Origin: Acidimicrobiaceae bacterium
GTDB taxonomy: Bacteria; Actinomycetota; Acidimicrobiia; Acidimicrobiales; Poriferisodalaceae
Assembly: GCA_002722565.1 (NCBI GenBank)
Contig: PBMG01000020.1
Coordinates: 1 to 64,000 of the forward strand
Reading direction: 5' to 3'
DNA length: 64,000 nucleotides
Shown here: positions 17,307 through 27,488 of the stretch, piece after piece
Numbering within the stretch: position 1 is the first letter of the stretch
How the letters are laid out: each line of letters begins with the position of its first letter
The notes under the pieces: generated by a model
Seen by the model: the letters and a program-made list of their open reading frames with translations, nothing else
Told to the model about the DNA's origin: nothing
Database searches by the model: none
Position numbers and translations under genes: made by a program

Positions 17307-18482
17307 TTACTTGTCGTTATATAGGTCGTAACGGCCTAGACGGTCTAGGCAAACCTCTACGCTCCATGGCAGCATCGTCGCGCCACATCGGGCGTCGCGG
17401 TAGTGCTGTTCGAGTTTGTTGGGTCGAAGCATGGATCGCCCGCCGCATACTCGTATAGCAAGAGAAGCCATTTCAGGCGCGCCTTCCATGACAGCGACCA
17501 TGGTGCTCCAGGCACGTCGCAAAGCAGGTTTAGTTGGGTCGACCGAGGCTTCACTCAGCACTCGGTACATCAAAGATTGGGCTTTGTCGTAGATCATCTG
17601 CATTTCTGCCCATCCGGCTTGTTTGACATGGTTGTCTCGCCGTGACGCCACTCCATGTTCCCCCCTCAGATATTCGCCTGTGAGATCCAGAATCGCTCGC
17701 ATCAATCCGAGGTAGGTGAAGCTCAACGTCATATAGAAGTACGGGAATCGGGAAACCATGGCATCGAAAACGCCTGGGGGTAGAACCTCGTTGTCTTCAG
17801 GGACAAAAGCATCGACAAGAACTAAATCTCGGGAGTCGGTTCCGCGCATCCCGAGAGGGTCCCATTCGCCTTGAATTTCGACGCCGTCACTGTCTGCAGG
17901 AACTCCTAGCAAACGAACTCGAGGATCGCCTTCCACGAGAGCTACCACATTGTGGACGTCAGCTATACCGCTGAGTGATGCGAAAATCTTTTTGCCAGTG
18001 ACTCTGTATCCGCCATCTACGGGGACAGCAGTAGTACCGATTGGTTGGCCACTTCCTGGAGTTCGCCCTTCAGAAAAAGGTTGGCTATGAATCGTGTGCT
18101 GGTGGCACATACCAGCCCATAGTTGCGGTCGGACACGGTCGAGATGAGCTTGTTGTTCCTCATCCATGCCCAGTTGGTCTGCTATCCATCCCGCTAGTAA
18201 CGCAGTGGCTGTATGCATATTGAAAGTAAGAGCTGTGGTCGGGCAGTGTCGCCCAAGCTCCTCGCTTACAAGGGCATATGCAACGAAGTCGCCACCAAGA
18301 CCGCCAGCCTCAACGGGCGCACAAAGCCCAAGGAAGCCACTGTTTGCGAGTTCTTTCCAATTCTCTTTTGGGAAGCTGGCTTCATGGTCGTATTGGGCTG
18401 CTCGTTGCGAAAATCGCGGTGCGATCACCGCAATTTGTTCGACGAGTTCCATTCGTGCCGTCGTTTGAATTGGGTCTACCAC
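17307..18482 (-). CDS. Acyl-CoA dehydrogenase family flavoprotein
   Basis: 391 residues with the three ACAD domains: helical N-terminal part (SGFLGLCAPVEAGGLGGD), beta-barrel (WAGMCHQHTIH to SLSGIADVHNV, GMRGTDSRDL), and helical C-terminal part with ICGG-like VCGGRSM and YRDARCG. The C-terminal pattern and absence of an obvious catalytic Glu at the short-chain position resemble the DszC/HpaA-like subgroup, so a dehydrogenation or a flavin-dependent oxygenation are both possible. Located 10 nt before PhyH in the same operon. Confidence 0.82.
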   Translation of the reverse strand: MVDPIQTTARMELVEQIAVIAPRFSQRAAQYDHEASFPKENWKELANSGFLGLCAPVEAGGLGGDFVAYALVSEELGRHCPTTALTFNMHTATALLAGWIADQLGMDEEQQAHLDRVRPQLWAGMCHQHTIHSQPFSEGRTPGSGQPIGTTAVPVDGGYRVTGKKIFASLSGIADVHNVVALVEGDPRVRLLGVPADSDGVEIQGEWDPLGMRGTDSRDLVLVDAFVPEDNEVLPPGVFDAMVSRFPYFYMTLSFTYLGLMRAILDLTGEYLRGEHGVASRRDNHVKQAGWAEMQMIYDKAQSLMYRVLSEASVDPTKPALRRAWSTMVAVMEGAPEMASLAIRVCGGRSMLRPNKLEQHYRDARCGATMLPWSVEVCLDRLGRYDLYNDK

Positions 18483-18491
18483 GGGGATTCC

Positions 18492-19382
18492 TTATTCATG
18501 GGATACCGGCCAGAGTACGGGGAATAAATCAGGACGCATCATGTCACCTGATTGAAGCCCTAAGTCGTTGAGCGGTGGCGACGTTTCACCTTGGCGTTCA
18601 AGGTAGCGGACATCGTCGCCTAACCATCGTGTTGAGAATGCGCGACGTCGTTTTTCTATTGGGGCTGAAGTTGTCCCGTGAAGAGTTCGGAAGTCGAAAC
18701 AAAGCGCGTCGCCGGGCTCTACTGCTTCTATAAAAATATTTTTTGAGTAGTCGTCTATATCGGGAACTGAGACAAGCGAATTATCGGCATTCTCATATTC
18801 GGCACCTGACGCGAAATCTCGAGGTCGATAGGTCTCACCGTCGCGATGCGAACCCTTTAAAAATCTGACTCCAGTTTCGATTGGGGTACGGTCGAGCGCC
18901 ACGTATATGGAGACTGTCTGGGTTCCTGCAACGCAGTAATACGGTAAATCGTGATGCCACGGCGTGGCCTTAGAAGTTCCCTGTTCCTTAGAGAATGCGT
19001 GATCGTGGAACAGTTGGGCTGTGTCGCTCATCATAAGTTGCGCTGCTATTGCGGCTGCTGGTGAAGTGAGGACAAATCGGAGATACTCGGGGATTAACTG
19101 CCAGTTGCAGTAGCTGTCAAAAAACCTGCCGGATTCATCTTCGCTGATGCTTTCGCACGGAAATGCGAATGCTTGAGGGTTTTCGAGATTTCGATCGAGC
19201 CCAACACTTAGGGGCTCAACCCATTCTGTGAATGCTTGTCGCAATACCACCACACCATCGTTTTGGAATTTTTGGACAGTCTCGGTTGGTAACTCAGTCC
19301 AGGGACGAACCGTTGAGGCTACGAGTTCCTCCAGATTTTGTATTGAGCGCCATTGTGCCGCCGGGTTGTTACCTACCGCCAT
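18492..19382 (-). CDS. Phytanoyl-CoA dioxygenase (PhyH) family protein
   Basis: 296 residues of the Fe(II)/2-oxoglutarate dioxygenase superfamily. The iron-binding motif HxD is His143-His144-Asp145 (in ATPWHHDLPYY), and the distal His is in FRTLHGTTS; the Arg that binds 2-oxoglutarate is likely in RRRAFSTRW. PhyH enzymes hydroxylate acyl-CoAs or small molecules. Upstream, GACAAT lies 6 nt from ATG, again suggesting a leaderless start. It is the first gene of the run PhyH, ACAD, MmsA, which suggests degradation of a branched acyl compound; the substrate is not known. Confidence 0.85.
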   Translation of the reverse strand: MAVGNNPAAQWRSIQNLEELVASTVRPWTELPTETVQKFQNDGVVVLRQAFTEWVEPLSVGLDRNLENPQAFAFPCESISEDESGRFFDSYCNWQLIPEYLRFVLTSPAAAIAAQLMMSDTAQLFHDHAFSKEQGTSKATPWHHDLPYYCVAGTQTVSIYVALDRTPIETGVRFLKGSHRDGETYRPRDFASGAEYENADNSLVSVPDIDDYSKNIFIEAVEPGDALCFDFRTLHGTTSAPIEKRRRAFSTRWLGDDVRYLERQGETSPPLNDLGLQSGDMMRPDLFPVLWPVSHE

Positions 19383-19430
19383 CTATACATTGTCGCCGCT
19401 GTGAATGGTCAATCGTTACAGTCTTTTCCG

Positions 19431-20306
19431 ATGAAGGTGCAATTGAACGAACGAAACGGCTCGGTCGTCGTGTTTTTGACGGGCACTTTGTTCAGCTTTA
19501 GCCCGTTGTTGTTTCGTTGGACTTCGGGTGAAGGTTCGGAATGGTTATTTCTTTTGTGGCGTTCAATTGGAATTCTTATTGCGGCTGTAGTCGCATTATC
19601 TATACGTTCGGGCGTGCGGGTCATGACTGCGCTCACGAACGGCTTGGCTAAGAATTTGCTTGCTGGCGCCTTGATGGCTGGTATGTCGACTTCATTCATT
19701 ATTTCTATTGCTCGAATTGATGCTGCGACCACTTTGTTGTTGCAAAGTTTGGCGCCGTTTTCGGCCGCTTTGCTGGGTTGGTTGTTGTTACGAGAAAAAG
19801 TCGATGGCCACACATGGGCAGCAATGGCTACTGCTGTTGTTGGGGTCGCAATTATGGGTTCGACATGGGATAGCAGCAGCGTGGTGGGCATTTCAGCCGC
19901 TTGTTGTATTCCTCTGATGCTTGGTGTTTACACAGTTTTGTTAAGAGATTCTCAGCAGCGTGATCCACGAGCACAGGTTTTCTTTACAGGCGTGATCGGG
20001 ATCGTGGTCGGTCTCGTCGCCAGCGCTGCAACCGGAGGTTTTGCTCTGCCGCTTCGTGACGTTTGTCTTGGTTTAGTCAGCGGCAGCGTCCTATTAGGTG
20101 TGGGCCTTCCCATTTTTAATGCCGCTGGACGTCATGTTCCTGCCGCTCGTACAAGTTTGTTATTGCTCAGCGAGATCGTGTTGGCTCCGATTTGGGTGTG
20201 GTTAGTAGTAAGTGAGGTCCCTAAGGGAAGAACCGTTGCTGGCGGGGCAGTGATTCTTTTAGCGCTGGTATGGGTTACAACTCACCCGAGAGTTCACTCT
20301 GTCTAA
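19431..20306 (+). CDS. EamA/DMT superfamily transporter
   Basis: About 291 residues, ten predicted hydrophobic helices in two EamA halves (ATTLLLQSLAPFSAALLGW in the first, SLLLLSEIVLAPIWVWLV in the second). Members export or import metabolites such as amino acids. ATG 19431 is preferred to 19353 because the earlier codon overlaps the divergent phyH start and precedes a non-hydrophobic stretch. Substrate cannot be assigned. Confidence 0.85.
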   Translation: MKVQLNERNGSVVVFLTGTLFSFSPLLFRWTSGEGSEWLFLLWRSIGILIAAVVALSIRSGVRVMTALTNGLAKNLLAGALMAGMSTSFIISIARIDAATTLLLQSLAPFSAALLGWLLLREKVDGHTWAAMATAVVGVAIMGSTWDSSSVVGISAACCIPLMLGVYTVLLRDSQQRDPRAQVFFTGVIGIVVGLVASAATGGFALPLRDVCLGLVSGSVLLGVGLPIFNAAGRHVPAARTSLLLLSEIVLAPIWVWLVVSEVPKGRTVAGGAVILLALVWVTTHPRVHSV

Positions 20307-20319
20307 CAGACACTTCGAT

Positions 20320-21261
20320 TTATAAGAGAGCGATGGGGTTAGCGGGTGAACCTGTCCCTCCTTCAACTCGGAGAGGCGCGACGGTGAACAGGAAGCTCCA
20401 CTTGGAATGTTCGACACATGAAGCAGCTAGTCGGTCTAAACGCAGATTGTCTAGAAGGTGCACGCCCATAGCGACAATGACTGTTTGGTGGATTGGCATA
20501 ATCCAGTCATTTGGATGGTTGCCTGGCAAAACGTCACTGACACCATCACAACCAAGAACTGAAATATCTCGTTCGTGAAACCATTCGATGCAGTCTGGGT
20601 GAAGTCCTGCCATGCCCACCTGAAACGGGTGCCAAGGCCCCAATTCGGCTCGGCGTTCGTCTCGTCCGGTCCCAACTAGCAAGATGTCACCTTGGCCTAC
20701 GCGCACATTCTCGGCTTTTTCGCAGGCTTCCAGTTCTTCAGCGGTAACCGCATCACCGGGTTCGAGCCATTTGACTCCCCGTAGGCGAGGAATATCGAGA
20801 AAAACGCCGCGACCAACAACGCCCTCAGCGGCGACCATGATACTGCAGCGCGTCGCGCCAGTACTTTTGACAGTTTCAGCGGCGTAACCGTTGTACATCT
20901 GCTTGTTAACAAAAACGTGGCATAGAGCGTCAATGTGGGATGTTGCCATCCCGTGGAACGCCACTCCGACAAAATCTCCGGTCGATTCCATGTTTATGTT
21001 TGGAGACACACAGTCATCGCCACCTCTGACCATCATGTGGAGCGCTGGGTGCCGGTTCTCTGCGTTTGGTTCGACTGGAAGTTCTCTCGCGCAGCTGACG
21101 GCTTCACCGTGAAGCACTTCTGTCGCGGCTGTGGCTCGCAATTCTGGTGTGATCAGATTCAGAGCGCCTGCTTCATCATCGGTTCCCCAGCGGTCCCAGT
21201 TCTTGACTCGTTCGAAAAGTTCTTGGTGTTGTTCAGATGTCATCCATGGTTTATTGGTCAC
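20320..21261 (-). CDS. Cyclase family protein (kynurenine formamidase-like metal hydrolase)
   Basis: 313 residues with the signature of the 'putative cyclase' family: HGMATSHIDALCHVF, corresponding to HxGTHxDxPxH that binds zinc or manganese, and a conserved ILLVGTGRDE strand. Family members hydrolyse formamides, cyclic amides or isatin. GTG 21261 has a GGGGGAA ribosome binding site. The gene converges with the DMT transporter and diverges from a small DUF1330 gene; the fused hydantoinase lies beyond it, so a cyclic amide pathway is possible. Confidence 0.85.
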   Translation of the reverse strand: MTNKPWMTSEQHQELFERVKNWDRWGTDDEAGALNLITPELRATAATEVLHGEAVSCARELPVEPNAENRHPALHMMVRGGDDCVSPNINMESTGDFVGVAFHGMATSHIDALCHVFVNKQMYNGYAAETVKSTGATRCSIMVAAEGVVGRGVFLDIPRLRGVKWLEPGDAVTAEELEACEKAENVRVGQGDILLVGTGRDERRAELGPWHPFQVGMAGLHPDCIEWFHERDISVLGCDGVSDVLPGNHPNDWIMPIHQTVIVAMGVHLLDNLRLDRLAASCVEHSKWSFLFTVAPLRVEGGTGSPANPIALL

Positions 21262-21328
21262 AGCAGTTCCCCCGCTTAGTTATTGGTGGCACCTACTTCC
21301 TAATTCAATCTTCTCTATGGTGTGTCCC

Positions 21329-21628
21329 ATGGCTGCTTATCTCGTTGGAATTCAGACGATTGTTAATAACAATGCTTTGAATCGCTATATCAAAGCTGCT
21401 CTTCCTTCTATGACGGAGTTTGGTGCCAAACCGCTTGCGGTTGATCTGGAGGCAGAGGTCTTGGAGGGAACCCAGAAACCCCCTGGTTCTAGGTTGGTTA
21501 TTGTCGAATTCGAGTCCAAAGAGAAGTTATTGGATTGGTATAACAGCGATGGCTATCAGACTGCTATGCGAGAACGAGTTGGCGCATTGGATGGTTTTGC
21601 TCTCATCGCCGAAGGTTTACCGAGCTAG
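21329..21628 (+). CDS. DUF1330 family protein
   Basis: 99 residues from ATG 21329 (MAAYLVGIQT). It matches the DUF1330 ferredoxin-like dimer family: an early GI-strand, FGAKPLAVD, LEGTQKPPGSRLVIVEF, and WYNSDGYQTAMRER. Function of the family is unknown. An in-frame ATG at 21317 is an alternative; longer reading into the divergent cyclase gene is unlikely. It converges with the hydantoinase gene with a 3-nt gap. Confidence 0.85.
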   Translation: MAAYLVGIQTIVNNNALNRYIKAALPSMTEFGAKPLAVDLEAEVLEGTQKPPGSRLVIVEFESKEKLLDWYNSDGYQTAMRERVGALDGFALIAEGLPS

Positions 21629-21631
21629 CGG

Positions 21632-24600
21632 TTAGTTCCGTTCAGGTGCGCCGAATCCTCCACCACCTGGGGTTTCAATCTCAAAACAGTCAGCTCGCTG
21701 GACTTCTACTCGAGTGCTGCCCGGTAGCTCTTTGGTTGTGCCGTCGGCTCTCAATAGGCGATTGACTCCTACGAGGCCGTCTTGTCCTCCGTCGACGCCG
21801 TATGGAGCAACTTTTCGGCGTGATGACAGAACGTTAACGGTCATAGGTTCTAGGAATTGGAGTCGCCGAACAACACCGTCTCCTCCTCGTTGTGCCCCAT
21901 ATCCGCCAGAATTTCGCCGAACTTTGAAGTGTTGAACTCTTACCGGGTGACGCCATTCCAAAACTTCGGGGTCTGTTAAGCGAGTATTTGTCATATGTGT
22001 GTGCACAGCACTTGCCCCGTCCGCGGAAGAGGTTGCACCGGCTCCTCCACAAATTGTTTCGTAGTACTGGTGTTGGTCATTACCCCAGATGAAGTTGTTC
22101 ATTGTTCCTTGGGAGCCTGCTATGACTCCTAGAGCTCCAAAGAGGGTGTCGACCAGCAGCTGGCTGGTTTCGACATTGCCTGCAATGACTGCGGCCGGTG
22201 GGTGGGGGCTAATCATCGAGGGGTCGGGAATCCGAATATCTAATGGGACCAGGCAACCTGCGTTGAGTGGAATCGCGTCGTTGACCATGCATCGGAAGAC
22301 GTAGAGGACGGCAGACCGACAGACAGCCTTGGGCGCGTTGAAGTTGCCGGGGTGTTGATCACTTGTCCCTGTGAAGTCAATGACTGCTGATCTCTCAGCC
22401 AGATCGACCTTGATCGACACCGCTATTTTGTTTCCGTCGTCCATTTCTCCGACGAATTCGCAGTCACTGAGTGCAGCTATTACGCGTCTCACTGATTCTT
22501 CGGCGTTTTCCATCACATGCCCCATGTATGCGTGAACTACGTCTAGGCCATAGTGGTTGATGACATGGTGTAATTCCGTTGCACCTCTCTCGCATGCTGC
22601 GACCTGTGCCTTAAGGTCGGCAATATTTTGGTCGGGGTTTCTGGCAGGCCATGGCCCTGCGGTAAGTAGGTTTCTGATTTCTTGTTCTAAAAATCGGCCG
22701 CCTTGTACCAGCAAAACGTTGTCAAGAACTAAGCCTTCTTCATCAATCGTTGTCGAGTCGGCTGGGGCTGACCCCGGGACGATGCCGCCTATGTCGGAGT
22801 GATGTCCGCGTGAAGCAACATAAAAGATTCGTTCTCCGGTCGTTTCGTCGAAAATCGGCTTGACGACAGTGATATCTGGAAGGTGGGTACCTCCGTTGTA
22901 GGGGGCATTGAGTACGTAGGCGTCACCTGGCTCCATTTCAGGGTTGTGCGCGATCACTGACTTGATCGCTTCACTCATCGACCCGAGATGAATTGGTAGG
23001 TGGGGGGCGTTGGCAATAAGTTCCCCATCGGGATCGAAGATGGCACAGCTGAAATCAAGGCGTTCTTTAATGTTTACTGAGACTGCTGTGTTTTCTAGAA
23101 CAACTCCCATTTGTTCGGCGATGTTCATGAACAGATTGTTGAAGATCTCAAGCTGAACCGGGTTGACGTTCGTGCCAACTGCAGGTCGCTGGTTTTGGGG
23201 CGCGATGCGTTCAATAAACAAGTCACCGTCCGCATTTACACGGCCTTGCCAGTTCGGCTCTATGACTGTTGTCGCATTAGGTTCCACAAGGACTGCCGGA
23301 CCGGTTATCGGCGCACCAGGCACCATGTTCCGTCTATCTAGAAATGGAGTGTTGATAGTTTTGTCACCCATTGTTGTTGGGAAAATGCCCAAAATCGGAT
23401 CTTCATTTTGGGAGTTCTTTTCGCTGACTGACAGTGGTTCTGCGATCCCAACTGCCTCTAGCTGCAACGATTCAATGATGATTGGTGTTTGTGGTGAGGT
23501 AAACCCGAATCGCGCAGTGTGGTGAGTTTCGAATGCTGTTTTGACGTCATCAAATGTGAGTGCCGGTACGAGTAACGCCGTGTCCGAACCTTGATATCGA
23601 AGTGAAAGGCGTCGACGAAGTTCCTGTGCGCTGCTTTCTATTCCTTGGGCTTGTAAATATTCAGTTCCCTTGAGTTCTAGTTCTCGCCATCGCGGGTCTA
23701 ATTGTTGGAGATTCTCATGGTCCAAGATTTTTTCGACTGTTTCGTCGCGGATTTGGCGCACGTCAGCAAGTCCGATTCCTACAGCAGAAAGAACTCCTGC
23801 ATGAGGGTGAACATAGATATTTTCTATTCCCAGACGGTCAGCGACCATGCATGCGTGTTGGCCGCCAGCTCCTCCAAAACAGACCAGCGAGTAGTCGGTA
23901 ACGTCGTGGCCTCGTTCGATGCTGATTTTCTTGATCGCGTTGGCCATATTGTCAGCTGCAATATCTAAATAGCCTTGTGCGACGCTGGTTTCAGTTTGTT
24001 CTATCCCGGTGGCTTCGGTGATTTGTTGCGCTAGTTCGGTGAATGCTTTGCTTGTACCTGTGACATCAAGCGGCTGATGACCGTCAGAACCGAAAACAGC
24101 TGGAAAGAATTCTGGACGGAGTTTGCCAAGCACAACGTTGCAGTCAGTGATAGCAAGAGGTCCGTTGTTCCCGTAACACGTTGGACCGGGGTCAGCTCCC
24201 GCTGAGTCTGGACCGACTCGCAGTCGGCTTCCGTCGAAATGGAGAATGGATCCTCCCCCGGCGGCCACGGTATTGATATCCATCATTGGTGATCGGACTC
24301 GGATCCCAGCTACTTCAGTTTCGTATGCCCGTTCGAATTCGCCGGCGTAGTGGCTGACATCAGTTGAGGTTCCGCCCATGTCGAAACCGATGAGTTTGTG
24401 AAGGTTGGCGTTTTCTGCTGTCCGTACCATCCCAACGACACCACCAGCTGGTCCTGAAAGCAGCGCGTCTTTCCCTTGGAATGCGTATGCGTCGGTGAGA
24501 CCTCCGTTTGATTGCATAAACATCAGCCTTGGACTGCGTTGGTTGTGGCGGAGTTGTTCATCTACCTGAGCGACGTACTGCCTCAAGACCGGTGACAGAT

Positions 24601-25255
24601 AAGCGTCTACGACGGTGGTGTCACCTCTGGGCACGAGTTTCATGAGGGCACTCACCTCATGGCTCACAGAAATCTGTTCAAACCCAAGTTCACGCGCAAT
24701 CGATGCAAGACGGGCTTCATGGGTTGTATAGCGGTACCCGTGGAGGAGAACGATTGCAACTGCTTTGAGTCCTCGTGAGCGGGCTTGTTGAAGCCCTGCT
24801 CGAGCTGCCTTTTCGTCAAGTTGGATAAGTGTTTCCCCGTTGGCACTCATACGTTCTTCGACTTCGAGCACCTCGGTGTAAAGCATTTCAGGGAGTTCGA
24901 TGTCGAGAGCGAATAGGTCTGGACGTGTTTGATAGCCGATTCGAAGAATGTCGGCGAAACCTTCGGTGGTGACAAGCAAGGTGGGTTCGCCTTGACGTTC
25001 AAGTAGAGCGTTGGTGGCGACGGTTGTCCCCATTTTGACTGTTTCGATTTTGTCGAGCGGTATTACTTCGTCTGCGTCGAGTTCCAACAGGTCTCGTATG
25101 CCTTGGACTGCTGCGTCGGTATATCGGCGTGGATTATCGGAAAGCAATTTGTGGGTAGTTAAATTCCCGTCGGGAGCGCGGCCGACTATGTCGGTGAACG
25201 TGCCGCCTCTATCAATCCAAAAATTCCAGCGGTCAGTCATGTTGTTGTTTGGCAC
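21632..25255 (-). CDS. Fused hydantoinase A/B (5-oxoprolinase-type) protein
   Basis: 1207 residues joining HyuA (about 1-690) and HyuB (about 700-1207) in one chain, as in full-length 5-oxoprolinase. Landmarks: [14 protein letters not shown] (phosphate-binding start), [29 protein letters not shown] in the A half; [43 protein letters not shown] and the glycine-rich [10 protein letters not shown] end in the B half. Family members use ATP to open 5-oxoproline, hydantoins or related cyclic amides. An ATG at 25240 is an alternative start. The substrate is not certain; the nearby cyclase and EamA transporter may belong to the same use. Confidence 0.9.
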   Translation of the reverse strand: MPNNNMTDRWNFWIDRGGTFTDIVGRAPDGNLTTHKLLSDNPRRYTDAAVQGIRDLLELDADEVIPLDKIETVKMGTTVATNALLERQGEPTLLVTTEGFADILRIGYQTRPDLFALDIELPEMLYTEVLEVEERMSANGETLIQLDEKAARAGLQQARSRGLKAVAIVLLHGYRYTTHEARLASIARELGFEQISVSHEVSALMKLVPRGDTTVVDAYLSPVLRQYVAQVDEQLRHNQRSPRLMFMQSNGGLTDAYAFQGKDALLSGPAGGVVGMVRTAENANLHKLIGFDMGGTSTDVSHYAGEFERAYETEVAGIRVRSPMMDINTVAAGGGSILHFDGSRLRVGPDSAGADPGPTCYGNNGPLAITDCNVVLGKLRPEFFPAVFGSDGHQPLDVTGTSKAFTELAQQITEATGIEQTETSVAQGYLDIAADNMANAIKKISIERGHDVTDYSLVCFGGAGGQHACMVADRLGIENIYVHPHAGVLSAVGIGLADVRQIRDETVEKILDHENLQQLDPRWRELELKGTEYLQAQGIESSAQELRRRLSLRYQGSDTALLVPALTFDDVKTAFETHHTARFGFTSPQTPIIIESLQLEAVGIAEPLSVSEKNSQNEDPILGIFPTTMGDKTINTPFLDRRNMVPGAPITGPAVLVEPNATTVIEPNWQGRVNADGDLFIERIAPQNQRPAVGTNVNPVQLEIFNNLFMNIAEQMGVVLENTAVSVNIKERLDFSCAIFDPDGELIANAPHLPIHLGSMSEAIKSVIAHNPEMEPGDAYVLNAPYNGGTHLPDITVVKPIFDETTGERIFYVASRGHHSDIGGIVPGSAPADSTTIDEEGLVLDNVLLVQGGRFLEQEIRNLLTAGPWPARNPDQNIADLKAQVAACERGATELHHVINHYGLDVVHAYMGHVMENAEESVRRVIAALSDCEFVGEMDDGNKIAVSIKVDLAERSAVIDFTGTSDQHPGNFNAPKAVCRSAVLYVFRCMVNDAIPLNAGCLVPLDIRIPDPSMISPHPPAAVIAGNVETSQLLVDTLFGALGVIAGSQGTMNNFIWGNDQHQYYETICGGAGATSSADGASAVHTHMTNTRLTDPEVLEWRHPVRVQHFKVRRNSGGYGAQRGGDGVVRRLQFLEPMTVNVLSSRRKVAPYGVDGGQDGLVGVNRLLRADGTTKELPGSTRVEVQRADCFEIETPGGGGFGAPERN

Positions 25256-25278
25256 CGTATGTTTCTAATCATCCGATT

Positions 25279-26106
25279 TTATCCACGGGCAATCAATCCG
25301 ATTCCTGTTACCACAAAGCCGATTCCGAGAATTTGCCACCACCGTAGTGAGTCATTGTCGAACGCGGCTGAAAGTACAGCGGTAGGTATCGGAAACACAG
25401 ATGCAGCGACAGCAACGGCCGTTACAGATCCCCGCTGAAAGCCGGCGGTGTAACACAACACACCAATAGACCCGAGGATGCCCGCGGCGGCTGAAAAGCG
25501 GAGTGCATGTCCTCGAACTAGCCGGGGCAAACCTCGAAGAGTGCAGAACCCAATGAGAATGATGAAAGCTGTTGATCGTTGTCCGACTACTGGCCACAAT
25601 CCCCCTTCGACTGTGGTTTGAGCCATGAAGACAAGGCCAATACCGAAGCACAGGCCTGATGCAAAACCAAGGATGACTCCTTGCTTAATACGGTCACCTA
25701 ATGCTGGATCAAAAGTGGTTACCAATAATCCAAATAATGCGACAGCAACGCCGCTGAGAACACCAGCAGTTAGTGGTGTGCCGGTGATGACTTCCCAAAA
25801 CATTGGGATCGCTCCGAGCAGAACTGCAACTATCGGTGACACCACTGCAACCGATGACACCGCTAGACCTCTATATAGAAGCCCCAGTGCACATCCGCTT
25901 GCCACTCCTGATGCGCACCCATAAACGTAGTCGGCTGCCAAAAATCTTCCCGGCCCGAAGCTTGCTACGAGAACAGCGGCTGAAGTTGCGAATATGAGCC
26001 CTGTTGCCGCGGTGGTCGCGGCGTGATTTCGGCGAGCGACGTACCTAGCAAAGAAGTCCGAGGTGCCGATTACTAGCGAACCTAGTAACCCCAGGAAGAT
26101 CGGCAT
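25279..26106 (-). CDS. EamA/DMT superfamily transporter
   Basis: 275 residues with about ten membrane helices in two halves; typical EamA pieces are GTSDFFARYVARR, LYRGLAVSSVAVVSPIVAVL and IPTAVLSAAFDND. The start ATG 26106 is backed by a strong ribosome binding site (CGGAGG, about 5 nt upstream on the minus strand). It sits 23 nt upstream of the hydantoinase gene on the same strand, so the two are probably co-transcribed and it may carry that enzyme's substrate (inference). Confidence 0.85.
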   Translation of the reverse strand: MPIFLGLLGSLVIGTSDFFARYVARRNHAATTAATGLIFATSAAVLVASFGPGRFLAADYVYGCASGVASGCALGLLYRGLAVSSVAVVSPIVAVLLGAIPMFWEVITGTPLTAGVLSGVAVALFGLLVTTFDPALGDRIKQGVILGFASGLCFGIGLVFMAQTTVEGGLWPVVGQRSTAFIILIGFCTLRGLPRLVRGHALRFSAAAGILGSIGVLCYTAGFQRGSVTAVAVAASVFPIPTAVLSAAFDNDSLRWWQILGIGFVVTGIGLIARG

Positions 26107-26153
26107 AATGGCCTCCGTCGGTGCACCGAACCGTCAACGCTACCGCTGTTGGC

Positions 26154-26159
26154 TACTCT
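26154..26159 (+). promoter_or_regulatory. -10 box of a probable leaderless promoter for the FkbM gene
   Basis: TACTCT is separated by 7 nt from GTG 26167, the same hexamer and spacing as at aroC. This supports GTG 26167 over the upstream TTG 26149, which would overlap the -10 box. Confidence 0.5.
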
Positions 26160-26166
26160 CAGCGCA

Positions 26167-26976
26167 GTGACAAGTGATCTTCAGATTGGCCAACTTAGGG
26201 TTTCGGGTATCGATGTAGAGGTCGCGGGGGAAGTCGGCGACCTCTATTTTGAGCAGTGCGCGGAGCAAGGAACAATTTTTGAACCCGCCGTTCGGGTTGC
26301 TGATCTGCTACTCGGAGAAAGTCCGGTCCTCTTCGATATTGGTGCTTCCATCGGTGCGGTCACAGCGGCATTGGCCCGACGTTTCCCAGCGGGTCGTGTC
26401 GTCGCGTTCGAAGCTGCTCCTTCTGTTCATCGTTCATTGCGTGAAACGATTCGTCGCAGCACTGGAGCGGCAGTTTCTCTTCAGGAAAGTGGTGTAGGGG
26501 ATCAACTGGGAACCATGCGGTTTCATGAAGATGGCAATGGCAGTGGTTGGGGCTTTTTGTCCGAAGAACTGGGGGGTATCGATGTTCCGGTGACCACTGT
26601 TGATGAAACGGTTAACTCCTTGGAGCTCGACGAAGTGGATTTCATCAAAATCGACGTCGAAGGCGGCGAACTGGGAGTTTTGCAGGGTGCCACCAACACG
26701 CTTGAGCGTCATCGTCCGTTGTTGGTGTTCGAAGTGAACGTCTTTTGTCTGTGGCGTTACGGGCGAACGCTGCCTCAGGATTTGTTTGCGTGGGTTCGGG
26801 AACGCTACCCGTACACCGCTGTTATCGACAGCAACGCTGAGATAACTCACATCGAAGGCGACGCAACCGTGAATCACGTACTAAATCTTTTGGGAGCAGG
26901 TGGCAGCGTTATCGATGTGGTGGCTAGTCACGAACCGATTGATGTCACCACCGACGATCTCCAGTCAGCACTGTAA
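26167..26976 (+). CDS. FkbM family methyltransferase
   Basis: About 269 residues, a class I SAM-dependent methyltransferase of the FkbM group. The SAM loop is VLFDIGASIGAVTAAL (about 55-70), followed by AFEAAPSVHRSL, and the family-defining DFIKIDVEGGELGVLQGA near 160-177. FkbM enzymes O-methylate sugars, lipids or small molecules. The start is decided by the TACTCT-N7-GTG promoter arrangement. No glycan cluster surrounds it, so the acceptor is unknown. Confidence 0.86.
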   Translation: MTSDLQIGQLRVSGIDVEVAGEVGDLYFEQCAEQGTIFEPAVRVADLLLGESPVLFDIGASIGAVTAALARRFPAGRVVAFEAAPSVHRSLRETIRRSTGAAVSLQESGVGDQLGTMRFHEDGNGSGWGFLSEELGGIDVPVTTVDETVNSLELDEVDFIKIDVEGGELGVLQGATNTLERHRPLLVFEVNVFCLWRYGRTLPQDLFAWVRERYPYTAVIDSNAEITHIEGDATVNHVLNLLGAGGSVIDVVASHEPIDVTTDDLQSAL

Positions 26977-27053
26977 AACCTGAGGACCACAACTTTTGAT
27001 CACGAAGCGTACGCCGAACGAGGACTAGCTTTAGCTCAAATAAAGGGGACGAT

Positions 27054-27479
27054 ATGACAGCTGAACTGTTAGCGATGAACGCAAAGGTCATTGAGGAATT
27101 TCGGGCCAACGACGGCAAGTGCGGGCCTCCTTTCGATCAGATTCCTATGGCGTTGGTGACGATGGTTGGCGCGAAATCCGGGCGTGAGCTTTGTTCACCG
27201 TTGGCCTACTCGACAGACGGAGACGATGTTGTCGTGATTGCCTCAGCTGCTGGCCGGCCGTCACATCCAAGCTGGTATCACAATTTGGTCGCTAACCCAG
27301 ATGTTCTGTTGGAAGTCGGCTCCGAGCAATACGAAGCGACTGCGGTGCTAACCGAAGGCGAAGAACGTGAACGGTTATATGCCGCTCAGGCCGAGGAACT
27401 TTCGGTGTTCAATGAATACGCCGAAAAGGCGGCCCCAAGAGTGATCCCGGTATTTCGGCTCGTAAGAGTGAACGAATAG
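27054..27479 (+). CDS. F420-binding nitroreductase/DDN family protein
   Basis: 141 residues of the deazaflavin-dependent nitroreductase (DDN) split-barrel family. Signatures are MVGAKSGRELCSPLAYSTDGD, SHPSWYHNLVANP and VIPVFRLVR. These proteins bind coenzyme F420 and reduce quinones or activated double bonds. AAAGGGG about 7 nt upstream of ATG 27054 is a strong ribosome binding site. A second F420 enzyme follows after 9 nt, so the pair is likely co-transcribed. Confidence 0.88.
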   Translation: MTAELLAMNAKVIEEFRANDGKCGPPFDQIPMALVTMVGAKSGRELCSPLAYSTDGDDVVVIASAAGRPSHPSWYHNLVANPDVLLEVGSEQYEATAVLTEGEERERLYAAQAEELSVFNEYAEKAAPRVIPVFRLVRVNE

Positions 27480-27488
27480 AAGCCTTTT

